From a virus, in IMG/VR virus record IMGVR_UViG_3300020190_003158, positions 1 through 28,131 of that record: a DNA stretch of 28,131 nt. One strand, given 5' to 3'. The notes under the pieces were generated by a model. The model did not search any database. It saw nothing but the letters and a program-made list of their open reading frames with translations, and was not told the origin of the DNA. Shown here piece by piece: positions 13,325 through 21,987 of the stretch (position 1 is its first letter; each line of letters starts with the position of its first letter). The translations under genes were made by a program, and so were the position numbers.

Positions 13325-16225
13325 ATGGTTCCACAGGAAGAAATTGAGCGTTTTTTACACGGTGAAGACGACGAAAAATATATCGTAGCACTCGAATACG
13401 ATTACAAATCAGATAAAATTTTTAAAGTAATTCAAGATCCAATTAAAGGTAAACTTTTAAGAATGGATACTTTTATTCCATTTGCTTGGGTAGGTGATTT
13501 GAAAAGTAAAAACTTTTATAAAGGTAATAAGGATTTACAAAAAAAGGCGATGTCTGAAAATGGTATTATAATTGAAAAATTAGAAGATCGTGGAGATGAA
13601 AGACTTAAAACAGGTTTAACTTTTTTAGTAAGAACAACAAAATCATATTCAAACTTAGTTAATTTTTTTAAAGGTGGTGGACTTGATCCTTGGGGTAGGG
13701 ATAATGCTGATTACATATCTATATTATCACCTGTCGAACAATACCTAATCCAAAAAAGTAAAAGACTATTTAAAGGGTTTGATGAATACGATGAAATCCA
13801 CAGATTTGTATTCGATATAGAGACGACAGGATTAGACCCCAAAACAAGTAAAATATTCTTGATAGGGATGAAAGATAATCGTGGTTTTATAAAATTATTA
13901 TCGGCACAAAATGAAGATGAAGAACGACAAATGATTATTGAGTTCTTTGAAACTATAGACAAATTGAAACCTTCTCTTGTTGGTGGGTACAACTCGGCAT
14001 TCTTTGACTTTCCTTTTATTTTAAAACGTGCAGAAATATTAAAGTTAAACATTAAAAAAATTGCAAAAACTTTAAATCCTGATTATTCTTTAAAACAAAA
14101 AGATGGTATTCTAAAGTTAGCAAATGAAATGGAACCTTATGTTCAAACACAAATGTGGGGGTACAACATTATTGATATTGCCCATGCTGTTCGTAGAGCA
14201 CAAGCAATCAATTCGGACATTAAGAGTTGGTCTTTGAAGTATATTACCAAGTTTATTGAGGCAGAAAAAGAAAATCGTGTTTATGTAGAAGGTGATAAAA
14301 TCGGTAAAATTTATTTTGATAATGAAAATTATTGGATGAATAAGGAAAACGGTGTGTACAAAAAGGTTGGGGTTAATGAAAAAATAGATGAAGTGTGTTC
14401 TAGAAGAACTGATGTTTATAAACAGATAACTGGTTCAAAAATAATTGAAGATTATCTTGACGATGACTTGTATGAAACTATGGTTGTTGACGAACAGTTT
14501 AACCAAGCAAACTTTTTACTTTCTAAATTAGTACCAACTACATATGAAAGATTATCAACAATGGGTACGGCAACTTTATGGAAAATGATTATGTGTGCGT
14601 GGTCTTATAAACATAATTTAGCAATACCAAGAAAATTACCTAAAAGGAAGTTTACAGGAGGACTTTCGAGGTTACTTCAAGTCGGGTACTCAAGAAAAGT
14701 ATTAAAACTTGACTACTCATCTCTATACCCATCTATTCAGTTGGTTCACGATGTTTTCCCTAAATGTGACGTAACAGGTGCCATGAAAAGTATGTTAAAA
14801 TATTTTCGTGATACACGTATAAAATATAAAAATTTAGCAAGTGAATATAAAAAAAAGGATCCGAAACTTTCTGTTTCATACGACAGGAAGCAATTACCAA
14901 TCAAAATCTTTATCAACGCCTTCTTTGGATCACTTTCAGCACCACACGTATTCCCTTGGGGTGATATGGACATGGGAGAACAGATTACGTGTACCGGTAG
15001 GCAATATCTACGACAGATGATTATGTACTTTATGAGTAAAGGTTATGTTCCTCTTGTAATGGATACGGATGGTGTTAACTTTGAAACTCCTGAAGATAGA
15101 GATAATTACACATATGTTGGTAAAGGACTTAACGGGTTAGTTGAGGAGGGTAAAGTTTATGTTGGTGCTGAAGCAGATGTTGCAGAGTACAACGATTTAT
15201 TTATGAGAAATGAAATGGGACTCGATATTGATGGTGTGTGGCCGGCAACTATAAATGTTGCGCGTAAAAATTACGCACTTTTAACTGATAAAGGTAAAGT
15301 TAAACTTACAGGTAATACTATTAAATCTAAAAAATTACAAACATATGTTGCAGAATTTTTAGATAAAGGACTAAGAATGTTACTTGATGGTAAAGGTGGT
15401 GAGTTTTTAGATTTTTATTATGAGTATGTTAATAAAATATACAATAAACAAATCCCATTGGCTAAAATAGCAAATAAGGCTAGAGTTAAACAATCAATAG
15501 AAGACTATAAAGTTCATGTTACTAAAACAACTAAGTCGGGAAGTTTAATGTCAAGACAGGCACACATGGAACTACTAATCAATGCAGGAAAAAATCCAGG
15601 TCTTGGTGATACCATTTATTACGTTAATAACGGTGAGAAAAAATCACATGGTGACGTACAGAAGAAAACAACTAAGATGACTAAAAAAGAAATAGAAGAA
15701 TATACAAACATACATGGTGCGGTACCACCTGAAATGTTGTCTAAAAGTGAGGTGATTTTAAATTGTTATTTAATTGATGAAAAGGAAATTGAAAACAATC
15801 CTGATTTATTAGGTGAGTATAATGTACCAAGAACATTGGCATCATTTAATAAAAGAATTGAACCATTACTTGTTGTTTATAGTACTGAAATTAGAAAAGA
15901 CATTTTAATAGAAGATCCCAAAGATCAACCAATATTTACTAAATCTCAAACCGTAATGGGTAGGGGTTATCCGATGAAGGAAAAGGATCAAGATAAATTA
16001 GATGAGGTATTAACATTATCTGATATGGAAATTAAATTTTGGCAGAGTGTCGGTATAGACCCATACTACATGTATATTGACGACACTATTGAATTAGTTG
16101 ATTCTGAAAGAGTAGAAAATAACAAAAGAGTAATGTTAGAAAATAAATTTAAAAATGAGATTGACGATGACGATATATATGAATTTGACGAAGACGGGGA
16201 TTTGATGTCGTTAGTATTTGATTAA
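13325..16225 (+). CDS. Family B replicative DNA polymerase with 3'-5' exonuclease (gp43-like)
   Basis: This 966-residue polymerase compares with 898 in T4 gp43. Proofreading motifs are intact: Exo I FDIETTG with D164 and E166, Exo II GGYNSAFFDFP with N223 and D228, and Exo III Y377-x3-D381. Polymerase motif A is LDYSSLYPS with D463, motif B runs K527-x3-N531 to G535 (KIFINAFFG), and motif C is MDTDG with D580 and D582. A KxY element (RKNYA, K648 and Y650) follows in the palm. The first 150 residues form the usual N-terminal domain and the last 300 the thumb. The acidic C-terminus (NEIDDDDIYEFDEDGD) could contact a clamp or other replisome partner. It reads alone after a hairpin-rich leader, without a TATTTAT box, consistent with early or middle expression. 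Its stop overlaps that of the convergent gene by 4 bp. Confidence 0.95.
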   Translation: MVPQEEIERFLHGEDDEKYIVALEYDYKSDKIFKVIQDPIKGKLLRMDTFIPFAWVGDLKSKNFYKGNKDLQKKAMSENGIIIEKLEDRGDERLKTGLTFLVRTTKSYSNLVNFFKGGGLDPWGRDNADYISILSPVEQYLIQKSKRLFKGFDEYDEIHRFVFDIETTGLDPKTSKIFLIGMKDNRGFIKLLSAQNEDEERQMIIEFFETIDKLKPSLVGGYNSAFFDFPFILKRAEILKLNIKKIAKTLNPDYSLKQKDGILKLANEMEPYVQTQMWGYNIIDIAHAVRRAQAINSDIKSWSLKYITKFIEAEKENRVYVEGDKIGKIYFDNENYWMNKENGVYKKVGVNEKIDEVCSRRTDVYKQITGSKIIEDYLDDDLYETMVVDEQFNQANFLLSKLVPTTYERLSTMGTATLWKMIMCAWSYKHNLAIPRKLPKRKFTGGLSRLLQVGYSRKVLKLDYSSLYPSIQLVHDVFPKCDVTGAMKSMLKYFRDTRIKYKNLASEYKKKDPKLSVSYDRKQLPIKIFINAFFGSLSAPHVFPWGDMDMGEQITCTGRQYLRQMIMYFMSKGYVPLVMDTDGVNFETPEDRDNYTYVGKGLNGLVEEGKVYVGAEADVAEYNDLFMRNEMGLDIDGVWPATINVARKNYALLTDKGKVKLTGNTIKSKKLQTYVAEFLDKGLRMLLDGKGGEFLDFYYEYVNKIYNKQIPLAKIANKARVKQSIEDYKVHVTKTTKSGSLMSRQAHMELLINAGKNPGLGDTIYYVNNGEKKSHGDVQKKTTKMTKKEIEEYTNIHGAVPPEMLSKSEVILNCYLIDEKEIENNPDLLGEYNVPRTLASFNKRIEPLLVVYSTEIRKDILIEDPKDQPIFTKSQTVMGRGYPMKEKDQDKLDEVLTLSDMEIKFWQSVGIDPYYMYIDDTIELVDSERVENNKRVMLENKFKNEIDDDDIYEFDEDGDLMSLVFD

Positions 16226-16554
16226 TTATTTTTTAATCCGTCAGACGATAATATATACCAACCACCACCAATAAATTTAAATTCAACACAAGAACCTTTA
16301 TCTAATTCTACTTCTTTATATTCATCATCAATTAGCTTGTCGGTTTTTACTAAAACATGAGTTAAAGATTTAATCACAACGTGATCGGTTTTTGTTTCAT
16401 CTAATGTTAATTCACAAAAATCAACATCTTTTATAACTATCACATATTCACCATCAGTTGTATACTTTTTGTTAGTTACAACTGATGAGTCTGAAGTTAA
16501 AATTTCAAAACCGTTTATTATTCTTTTTGATGGTTGATTTCTAAATACTGCCAT
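16222..16554 (-). CDS. Small unknown beta-rich protein
   Basis: The protein has 110 residues. It appears all-beta, with alternating hydrophobic positions (EYVIVIKDVDFCELTL, DHVVIKSLTHVLVKTD, CVEFKFIGGGWYILSSDG). The closing strand and the 'GGGWYILSS' turn resemble short domains found at the ends of phage tail and neck proteins, but I cannot name a family. It follows the neck-like gene by 4 bp on the minus strand and is probably its operon partner. Its stop overlaps the polymerase stop in the opposite direction, using the same TTAA. Confidence 0.55.
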   Translation of the reverse strand: MAVFRNQPSKRIINGFEILTSDSSVVTNKKYTTDGEYVIVIKDVDFCELTLDETKTDHVVIKSLTHVLVKTDKLIDDEYKEVELDKGSCVEFKFIGGGWYILSSDGLKNN

Positions 16555-16558
16555 AAAA

Positions 16559-17680
16559 TTAGATTACATTATAAGGACTTGTAAATGCTCTGAATTTTAA
16601 TAATTTATTTAAATTTTCTGCCTGCATTGCTTTTGCTTCCATTAGTTTTTCAGGTCTCAATCTTTCAAGTCTTAATTTAAGTTCTTCTTGTAATTGGGTT
16701 TTTTCATCCTTAGCTTCTGTAGACAACGATTGATATTCCAAAGTCAATTCAGAATCGGGAGTTTTTAAATTACCACTAAATTTACCTCTTACTCTTGCAA
16801 GGGTTTCTTTACAATATGCAGTAAACCATCTACGTACCCATGTTTGTGCAGGATAATTTAATTTATCCCATCTAAGTCTCTCAACAGCAACATCCGAAGG
16901 GAGCCTGATAACATCAGGATTATTTGCTAAACAATCCTCTCTATCACAAGTATCATAGTACCAATACCAAACTCTATATTCATTTCTTTTTATATTACCA
17001 AAATCAAATTTACCTCCAGGTACATTATATAAATGTAATGCTTTTTTACCTTCAGGAAGTGCGGTAACTCTATATGTTAAATCACCTGTAATTACTCTTC
17101 TTTTTAATTGGATGTCTGCCATTCTCAAAAGTATGTCAAATGCTGGCGTAATTGCGTAATTACCTGTAGTACCCATTTGTGAAAAACCGGCACCACCACC
17201 TAATCCGATACCACCAAAACCACCAAAACCACCCATAAATGGATCGAAGTATGCTGCATCTAACTCGGATCTTGCAAACCAAAGTAGTTCATTCATTTCT
17301 CGACATTTTGGAATTTCGTAAATCTGTTGGTTTGGTACCAAGTCGATGTAATCTTTTTTCAAAACCCAATCACCACCGGCTTGTAAACCAACAATTTTTG
17401 AATAAGCATATGTGTATTGGGTTTCCCAATTCATATCTCTTGTCGTCAACGCCCTTGCTATTGATTGTTCTTCAACATTTAATCCAGCAACAGAAGCCCA
17501 CTGAGATTCAATCAACCAATCTTGGACTGCTTGTTCGTAGTCTTCGATTGAAAGTTCTAATAATGAGTCCATCATCTCATCTTCAAGTTCCACTCCGCGT
17601 AGAGGTGCACCCAAAAGATTTCTAATTCTTTTGTACATCTTACTTCTTTCAGGTTCTGTGATAATTACAGTAGTTGACAT
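16559..17680 (-). CDS. Probable neck/head-tail connector protein (gp13-like candidate)
   Basis: The protein has 373 residues. The N-terminus (MYKRIRNLLGAPLRGVELED followed by a helical segment ending in YEQAVQDWLIE) looks like a head-tail adaptor. The middle has beta-strands with many aromatics (NEYRVWYWYYDT) and a Gly/Phe-rich loop at about 149-165. The C-terminus is a long charged helix (about 322-360). The T4 gp13 neck protein has 309 residues. Support for the assignment is mostly by context: the gene is close to probable neck, tail-completion, sheath and tube genes in the order T4 uses. It has a TATTTAT box 14 nt upstream, as structural genes here do. A portal-associated or other connector protein remains possible. 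Confidence 0.5.
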   Translation of the reverse strand: MSTTVIITEPERSKMYKRIRNLLGAPLRGVELEDEMMDSLLELSIEDYEQAVQDWLIESQWASVAGLNVEEQSIARALTTRDMNWETQYTYAYSKIVGLQAGGDWVLKKDYIDLVPNQQIYEIPKCREMNELLWFARSELDAAYFDPFMGGFGGFGGIGLGGGAGFSQMGTTGNYAITPAFDILLRMADIQLKRRVITGDLTYRVTALPEGKKALHLYNVPGGKFDFGNIKRNEYRVWYWYYDTCDREDCLANNPDVIRLPSDVAVERLRWDKLNYPAQTWVRRWFTAYCKETLARVRGKFSGNLKTPDSELTLEYQSLSTEAKDEKTQLQEELKLRLERLRPEKLMEAKAMQAENLNKLLKFRAFTSPYNVI

Positions 17681-17694
17681 ATGATATTTTTTAT

Positions 17695-17701
17695 ATAAAT
17701 A
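17695..17701 (-). promoter_or_regulatory. Candidate late promoter box (TATTTAT), minus strand
   Basis: It reads GATATTTATATAAAA on the minus strand, with 14 nt between the box and the ATG at 17680. It sits in the 26-bp gap after the superoxide dismutase stop, so the neck-like gene could be transcribed independently of SOD. Confidence 0.5.
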
Positions 17702-17706
17702 TCTTA

Positions 17707-18438
17707 TTAATCTACTTTATTTAATTTTACTTGGGTTGAGTATAAATCAGAAACAAAATCCCAATTAACTACTTTCCAAAAATTGTGAATATATCTATCC
17801 CTTTCATTTTTATATTTCAAGTAGTAAGCGTGTTCCCATAAATCTAAACCTAATAATGGATATGATTTATTACTCCCCTTTAACATTAAAGGATTATCTT
17901 GATTTGGTGTTGTAATAATTTTGAGTCTATTTGATTTAGTAACTACTAACCAAACCCAACCAGATCCAAATCTTGATTTTGATTCCTCTTCAAATTTTTC
18001 TTTAAATTTATCAAAAGAACCAAAAGTAGATTCAATTTTATATAACAATGGATTTTCTAATTTAGTTTTTTTAGGGGTTAACATTTTCCAAAAAAGAGCA
18101 TGATTAAATGCTCCACCACCATTGTTTCTAACTTTAGTGTTGAATTTTGATATTCCCGTTACTATTTGTTCTAAATCTAAGTCTTTACCTTTTATTTTTT
18201 CTAATTCCAAATTTAACTTCTCAACATAACCTTTATAGTGTTTGTTATAGTGAGTTTTCATTGTTTCCCCATCAATAAAAATATCTAAATCATCATATTC
18301 GTATGGTAATTTGTCTATTGAAATTTTTTTGATTTCAGAAATTATAGATTCACTCAATAGTGAATTAGGTTTTAACTTTGACTCTAATAAATTTATTTTT
18401 TGATTGTAACTTTTTAATATCATAAATATAAATATCAC
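17707..18438 (-). CDS. Superoxide dismutase, Mn-type signature, with N-terminal extension
   Basis: It converts superoxide to oxygen and hydrogen peroxide. The Fe/Mn family fold begins at LPYEYDDLDIFIDGETM (residue 44 on). All four metal ligands are present: H63, H113 (GGGAFNHALFW), D199 and H203 (LDLWEHAYYL). The active-site tyrosine is Y71. G109 at ligand minus four and Q180 in the NQDNPLM motif are features of Mn-type rather than Fe-type enzymes, though cambialistic enzymes also show them. The catalytic domain is complete, so the enzyme should be active. An extension of about 43 residues precedes the fold and contains LLE, LSE and ISE triplets. The GTG start at 18438 overlaps the helicase stop by 4 bp (GTGA); an ATG at 18423 would shorten it by five residues. 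It lies between an SNF2 helicase and a neck-like gene. Confidence 0.93.
   Translation of the reverse strand: MIFIFMILKSYNQKINLLESKLKPNSLLSESIISEIKKISIDKLPYEYDDLDIFIDGETMKTHYNKHYKGYVEKLNLELEKIKGKDLDLEQIVTGISKFNTKVRNNGGGAFNHALFWKMLTPKKTKLENPLLYKIESTFGSFDKFKEKFEEESKSRFGSGWVWLVVTKSNRLKIITTPNQDNPLMLKGSNKSYPLLGLDLWEHAYYLKYKNERDRYIHNFWKVVNWDFVSDLYSTQVKLNKVD
18428..18434 (-). promoter_or_regulatory. TATTTAT box at start of superoxide dismutase
   Basis: GATATTTATATTTATG on the minus strand holds two overlapping TATTTAT boxes (18428-18434 and 18422-18428) just before the internal ATG at 18423. The first lies only 4 nt from that ATG, too close for a usual promoter-to-start distance, so this may be chance or a leaderless arrangement. 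Confidence 0.25.
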
Positions 18439-20198
18439 CTCTTATTAGAAATCATATTTAACATTTCTTCAATTGCGGATGCGTCATCAATAATGTCATC
18501 ACCCATTACTGTAGATATTATTTTTTTCTTTCTATTTAAAATATCATAAATCACACCTTCGATAGTGTTTTCAAAAAGCGGATAATAAACTGATGTTGAA
18601 TTTTTTTGTCCTATTCTATGTGATCTGTCTTCTGCTTGTGCGTGTTCTGCAGGTACAAATGATAAATCATTCATAATAACCGCTTCCGCCGACGTTAAAG
18701 TAATCCCAACCCCCGCGGCTTTTAAGTTACCAACAAAAACCTTTATTTTATCATTATCTTGAAAATCATCTACTGCTTTTTGTCGATGAGGTTTAGAACA
18801 TGAACCATCTAAATAAACTGCTTGTTTTCCAAAATGTTCATAAATGGTTCTTAATGTATCTGTAAAATTTGTAAAAATAATAACTTTTTTCCCTTGTTCT
18901 ATAATGTTTTCCGCTAACTCAATTGTGTTTTTTACTTTTTCTTCGGCAATTACTTTTCTTACTTTCATTAATTTACCAAATTGAATTGTTAAAGATGACG
19001 ACTCTTCTGAATTATTATCATACCAATTAAAATATTCACCCATTAATTCTTCATAATCTTTTGATTTTAATCTCAAATATACGGGTGTGATAATTTTATC
19101 AGGTAAATCTAACACGTCTTCTTTTAGTCTTCGTAAAATATGAGACTGAGTTCTTTCTCTTAATTCATCTAAATTAGACGCACCTGTTACGTTCCATACT
19201 TTTCTTTTCCCAACACTAAATTGAAACCCATTACAATATCTTCTTGCATAAGACATCCAATTTGCTGCCACAGGACTTTCAACTAAACTTAAAAGATTAT
19301 AATAATTCATTGGTCTTGATGTCATTGGGGTTCCTGTTAATAACCAAACTCTATTAACTTTACTACATAAATCATTTACAATTTTTGTTCTTTGTGCTTG
19401 TGGGTTTGATATCATATGAGCCTCGTCCATAATAACCAAATCAAAATTTGAATTTAGGATTGTGGACTCTTCTTTCTTTTTTGGATCGTGAAAGTTTTTT
19501 AATATATCGTAATTAATTATAACAAAATCAGACTCACTTGAAAATTTTTTACCTTCTGCAATATATACGGTTCTATCTGAATAATTTTCAATTTCACGTT
19601 GCCAATTTATTTTTAAGGACGCAGGACATACAATTAATATTTTTTTATCACCTGTTTCAAGTGCCGATATTATTGTTGAGGTAGTTTTACCAAGCCCCAT
19701 ATCATCAGCCAAAATAAACTTTTTGTTTCTAACAAGTTTTTCAATAGCTTCTTTTTGGTGTTCCATTGGTGCTCTGTGATTGTATTTAGAATATTCAATA
19801 ACTACATTTTTAACTTCATTGTCTTTTATAAGTGCAGTTTTTGGTACCCAAAAATCGTGTAGAGTTTCTCCACTAAATATTTTACCCCAAATGTGATATG
19901 ATTTATCTTTTTCAACTAATAGTTTTTCAACATAAATTTCTGATGGTTCTTTTGTGTACATTTTATCTTCCATCATCTTTTTTCCAAAATATGAATCAAG
20001 TTTAACCCATTTTTTTGCAACCTTCGGTATTCGTCCGTGAAAGTTAATAATATATTCTGCTTGAGATCTTGTGGGGGTAAAAGATTTACTATTTTGTTTT
20101 TTGTGTTTTAAAGCCAAGATATAATTATTCGAACCATCATAGTCATCTAACATTTGAAGGGCTCTTGTCTCGGGAGTTTTTGAAATTAATTCTTCCAT
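18435..20198 (-). CDS. SNF2-family DNA helicase/translocase (SMARCAL1-like)
   Basis: The protein has 587 residues from the ATG at 20198 (MEELISKTPETRA). The frame stays open for 57 more codons, but these overlap the divergent promoter region and a plus-strand gene, so I reject them. Motifs by position from this start: Walker A DDMGLGKTT (165-173), motif II DEAH (258-261), motif III TGTP (288-291), and motif VI QAEDRSHRIGQ (521-531), the last typical of SNF2 ATPases. An N-terminal domain of about 140 residues precedes the motor and may give substrate specificity. SMARCAL1-type motors rewind or remodel forked DNA, so a role in replication-fork repair or recombination is likely. The stop overlaps the SOD start, linking their translation. 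Confidence 0.9.
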   Translation of the reverse strand: MEELISKTPETRALQMLDDYDGSNNYILALKHKKQNSKSFTPTRSQAEYIINFHGRIPKVAKKWVKLDSYFGKKMMEDKMYTKEPSEIYVEKLLVEKDKSYHIWGKIFSGETLHDFWVPKTALIKDNEVKNVVIEYSKYNHRAPMEHQKEAIEKLVRNKKFILADDMGLGKTTSTIISALETGDKKILIVCPASLKINWQREIENYSDRTVYIAEGKKFSSESDFVIINYDILKNFHDPKKKEESTILNSNFDLVIMDEAHMISNPQAQRTKIVNDLCSKVNRVWLLTGTPMTSRPMNYYNLLSLVESPVAANWMSYARRYCNGFQFSVGKRKVWNVTGASNLDELRERTQSHILRRLKEDVLDLPDKIITPVYLRLKSKDYEELMGEYFNWYDNNSEESSSLTIQFGKLMKVRKVIAEEKVKNTIELAENIIEQGKKVIIFTNFTDTLRTIYEHFGKQAVYLDGSCSKPHRQKAVDDFQDNDKIKVFVGNLKAAGVGITLTSAEAVIMNDLSFVPAEHAQAEDRSHRIGQKNSTSVYYPLFENTIEGVIYDILNRKKKIISTVMGDDIIDDASAIEEMLNMISNKR

Positions 20199-20204
20199 TA
20201 TATT

Positions 20205-20211
20205 ATAAATA
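20205..20211 (-). promoter_or_regulatory. TATTTAT box before SNF2 helicase
   Basis: On the minus strand it reads TTATTTATAATATA, with 6 nt between box and ATG at 20198. The spacing is short compared with most boxes here. Confidence 0.3.
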
Positions 20212-20244
20212 AAAATAGTAAATATTATAAAAAAATCAATCAAA

Positions 20245-20252
20245 GTATTTAT
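20245..20252 (+). promoter_or_regulatory. GTATTTAT box before probable neck gene
   Basis: GTATTTAT ends 4 nt before the ATG at 20257. If it is the promoter, the transcript would start at or after the ATG, so either the start is leaderless or the true promoter is elsewhere. Confidence 0.35.
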
Positions 20253-20256
20253 TAAT

Positions 20257-20772
20257 ATGTCACAGAATAAAGTTCCAATTACACGCTTAAATAAGTTTTT
20301 TTCAGAAGAAGACTTTGATTTAGATATTTCTATGGGAGATGAATGGCTTGGTGGGGATATGAATTTCACTTTAGTTTTATATAGAGTGGATAGACAAAGA
20401 ACAAATAATGATGATGTTTATGGGGAGGCGTTAAAAGATGCGATACAATTTTTACCTCCTGTCGAATTTAAAGGGTATGTTCAAGTCGAGTCTCCTGCAA
20501 ACACCGATTACGGATCATCAAAATTATCCCAAACTGAACCTGGTAATTTAAAGGTTGGCGTATATCAGAAGGAATTAGATAATTTAGGTATTGAAATTTC
20601 TTATGGGGATTACATCGGTTACTATGAAACTGAAACTAGAGTGAGATACTATTCTGTTGTTAATGACGGACGTGTTACTTCAGATAACAAACACACTTAT
20701 GGTGGTTATAAACCATTCTATCGTTCAATAATAGGGGCACCTGTTAATGATAATGAATTTAAAGGAATTTAA
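20257..20772 (+). CDS. Probable neck/tail-connector protein (gp14-like candidate)
   Basis: The protein has 171 residues. Motifs DDVYGEALKDAIQFLPP (about 50-66), EISYGDYIGYYE (about 113-124) and the C-terminal YKPFYRSIIGAPVNDNEFK are reminiscent of T4-group gp14-type neck proteins, where a 'YGE' and a late 'GDxIxY' recur. T4 gp14 has 256 residues, so this would be a short version. It is followed 2 bp later by the probable tail-completion gene, the same order as gp14 then gp15 in T4. Assignment rests largely on that order, and a different head-tail joining protein cannot be excluded. Confidence 0.45.
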   Translation: MSQNKVPITRLNKFFSEEDFDLDISMGDEWLGGDMNFTLVLYRVDRQRTNNDDVYGEALKDAIQFLPPVEFKGYVQVESPANTDYGSSKLSQTEPGNLKVGVYQKELDNLGIEISYGDYIGYYETETRVRYYSVVNDGRVTSDNKHTYGGYKPFYRSIIGAPVNDNEFKGI

Positions 20773-20774
20773 TA

Positions 20775-21815
20775 ATGGCATTACCAAAAAAAATAAAAAA
20801 ACATTTACCTTTAATTCCTGAAAAAGTAGGTAGGGAAAGAAGACAACAAATGCTTGATGATATCACTGATGATGGGACTTTTTTACCTAAAGGGGTGTTA
20901 CATGCTGATTTGGATCTTGGGATGTTAGATTTTGTTAAAGATAAATTAAAATTAGTTGTTAGTGAAAAAAATGTCCCGACGATAAATAAAATAATAACAA
21001 ATCAAAATTGGAGTCAGTTTGTTGAAACTTGGAATTTTCAAGATTTAGATAAAAATATAACATTGCCATTTATTGCTACGGTTAGAATGCCAGAAGTAAA
21101 ATATGGTACGTTTCAAGGAGGAGCCGCAAACATACCAAACAGAAGACAATTCTTTTATTATACAGTACCCACTTGGGATGGACAAAGGAAAGGGGCTGAC
21201 GTATATAAAATACCACAACCAATACCGGTGGACATTACTTATAATGTAAAATTGTTTTGTAATAGAATGAGAGAAATAAATGAGTTTAATAAAATTGTTA
21301 TGCAAACTTTTACCTCAAAGCAAGCATATCAACAAATTAAAGGACATTACATTCCAATTATATTAGATGATGTTTCAGATGAATCCGCAAAAGAGTTGGA
21401 AAAAAGAAAATACTACATTGCTAATTATAAATTTACAATGAAAGGGTTGTTAATTGATGAGGAAGAGTTTCAAGTTTCTCCAGCAATTACAAGACAAGTA
21501 ACTATGTTTGAGGTAGACACAAAGGTTAGAATTAAAAAAGTTATAAATAATCCGCCAAGTCCCAACTTTTTCGATTTGAATATTGAGTTAGTTAGTGGTA
21601 TAACACAAATAAGCGAGGTGTTTAGATATACCGCAGATATTAAAGTAGAAAATACAATTAATATTTCATCGTATTCTGTTTATATTAATAACAATTACGT
21701 TGGTGATGATTTATCAACTATACAGATTAATGATGGTGACACTTTAAAAATCATTGTAGTTAAAATAGACGGTACTCAAGATGGTATTATTAATACCACA
21801 ACATATTTAGTTTAA
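20775..21815 (+). CDS. Probable tail-sheath stabilisation/completion protein (gp15-like) with C-terminal extra domain
   Basis: The protein has 346 residues against 272 in T4 gp15. After a basic N-terminus, the core includes PFIATVRMPEVKYGTFQGGA, then IPVDITYNVKLFCNRMREIN and EFNKIVMQTFTSKQ, and a strand-rich segment ending in KFTMKGLLIDEEEFQVSPA. This fits proteins that cap the tail tube and hold the top of the sheath. From about 265 an additional beta-rich region of about 80 residues (ELVSGITQISEVFRYTADIK to the end) looks like an appended Ig-like domain. It precedes the sheath gene, as gp15 precedes gp18 in T4 with two terminase genes between. The small minus-strand gene overlaps its stop by 4 bp. 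Confidence 0.55.
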   Translation: MALPKKIKKHLPLIPEKVGRERRQQMLDDITDDGTFLPKGVLHADLDLGMLDFVKDKLKLVVSEKNVPTINKIITNQNWSQFVETWNFQDLDKNITLPFIATVRMPEVKYGTFQGGAANIPNRRQFFYYTVPTWDGQRKGADVYKIPQPIPVDITYNVKLFCNRMREINEFNKIVMQTFTSKQAYQQIKGHYIPIILDDVSDESAKELEKRKYYIANYKFTMKGLLIDEEEFQVSPAITRQVTMFEVDTKVRIKKVINNPPSPNFFDLNIELVSGITQISEVFRYTADIKVENTINISSYSVYINNNYVGDDLSTIQINDGDTLKIIVVKIDGTQDGIINTTTYLV

Positions 21816-21967
21816 ATTGTATCACCATATATATCTTTTTTCTTTTCACAAGTTTTTTTAATTAAAGATTCTAAAAATTTATACATCTTTAAATTATTTT
21901 CGTCACAATACTTTTTTAGTATTTCATGTGATTCTACTGATATTTTTATGTTTTTTATCTTTTTCAT
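21812..21967 (-). CDS. 51-residue ribbon-helix-helix-like protein
   Basis: The sequence begins MKKIKNIKISVESHEILKKY and contains NNLKMYKFLESLIKK. A short beta strand (IKISV) followed by two helices separated by an N-rich turn is the layout of a ribbon-helix-helix (CopG/Arc-like) DNA-binding domain. Such proteins bind operators as dimers. The gene is antisense to its neighbours and its stop overlaps the tail-completion stop by 4 bp. An AT-rich inverted repeat (21988-22010) lies just upstream of its start and could be its own operator. Codon use and clean coding make it a convincing real gene despite the length. The target is unknown. Confidence 0.6.
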   Translation of the reverse strand: MKKIKNIKISVESHEILKKYCDENNLKMYKFLESLIKKTCEKKKDIYGDTI

Positions 21968-21987
21968 TTTTATTATTTTATACGGGT

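Noticed and set aside
20199-20369. 57-codon upstream extension of the SNF2 helicase frame
   Set aside because: It overlaps a divergent promoter region and the first codons of the plus-strand neck-like gene. The ATG at 20198 starts a normal helicase N-terminus.
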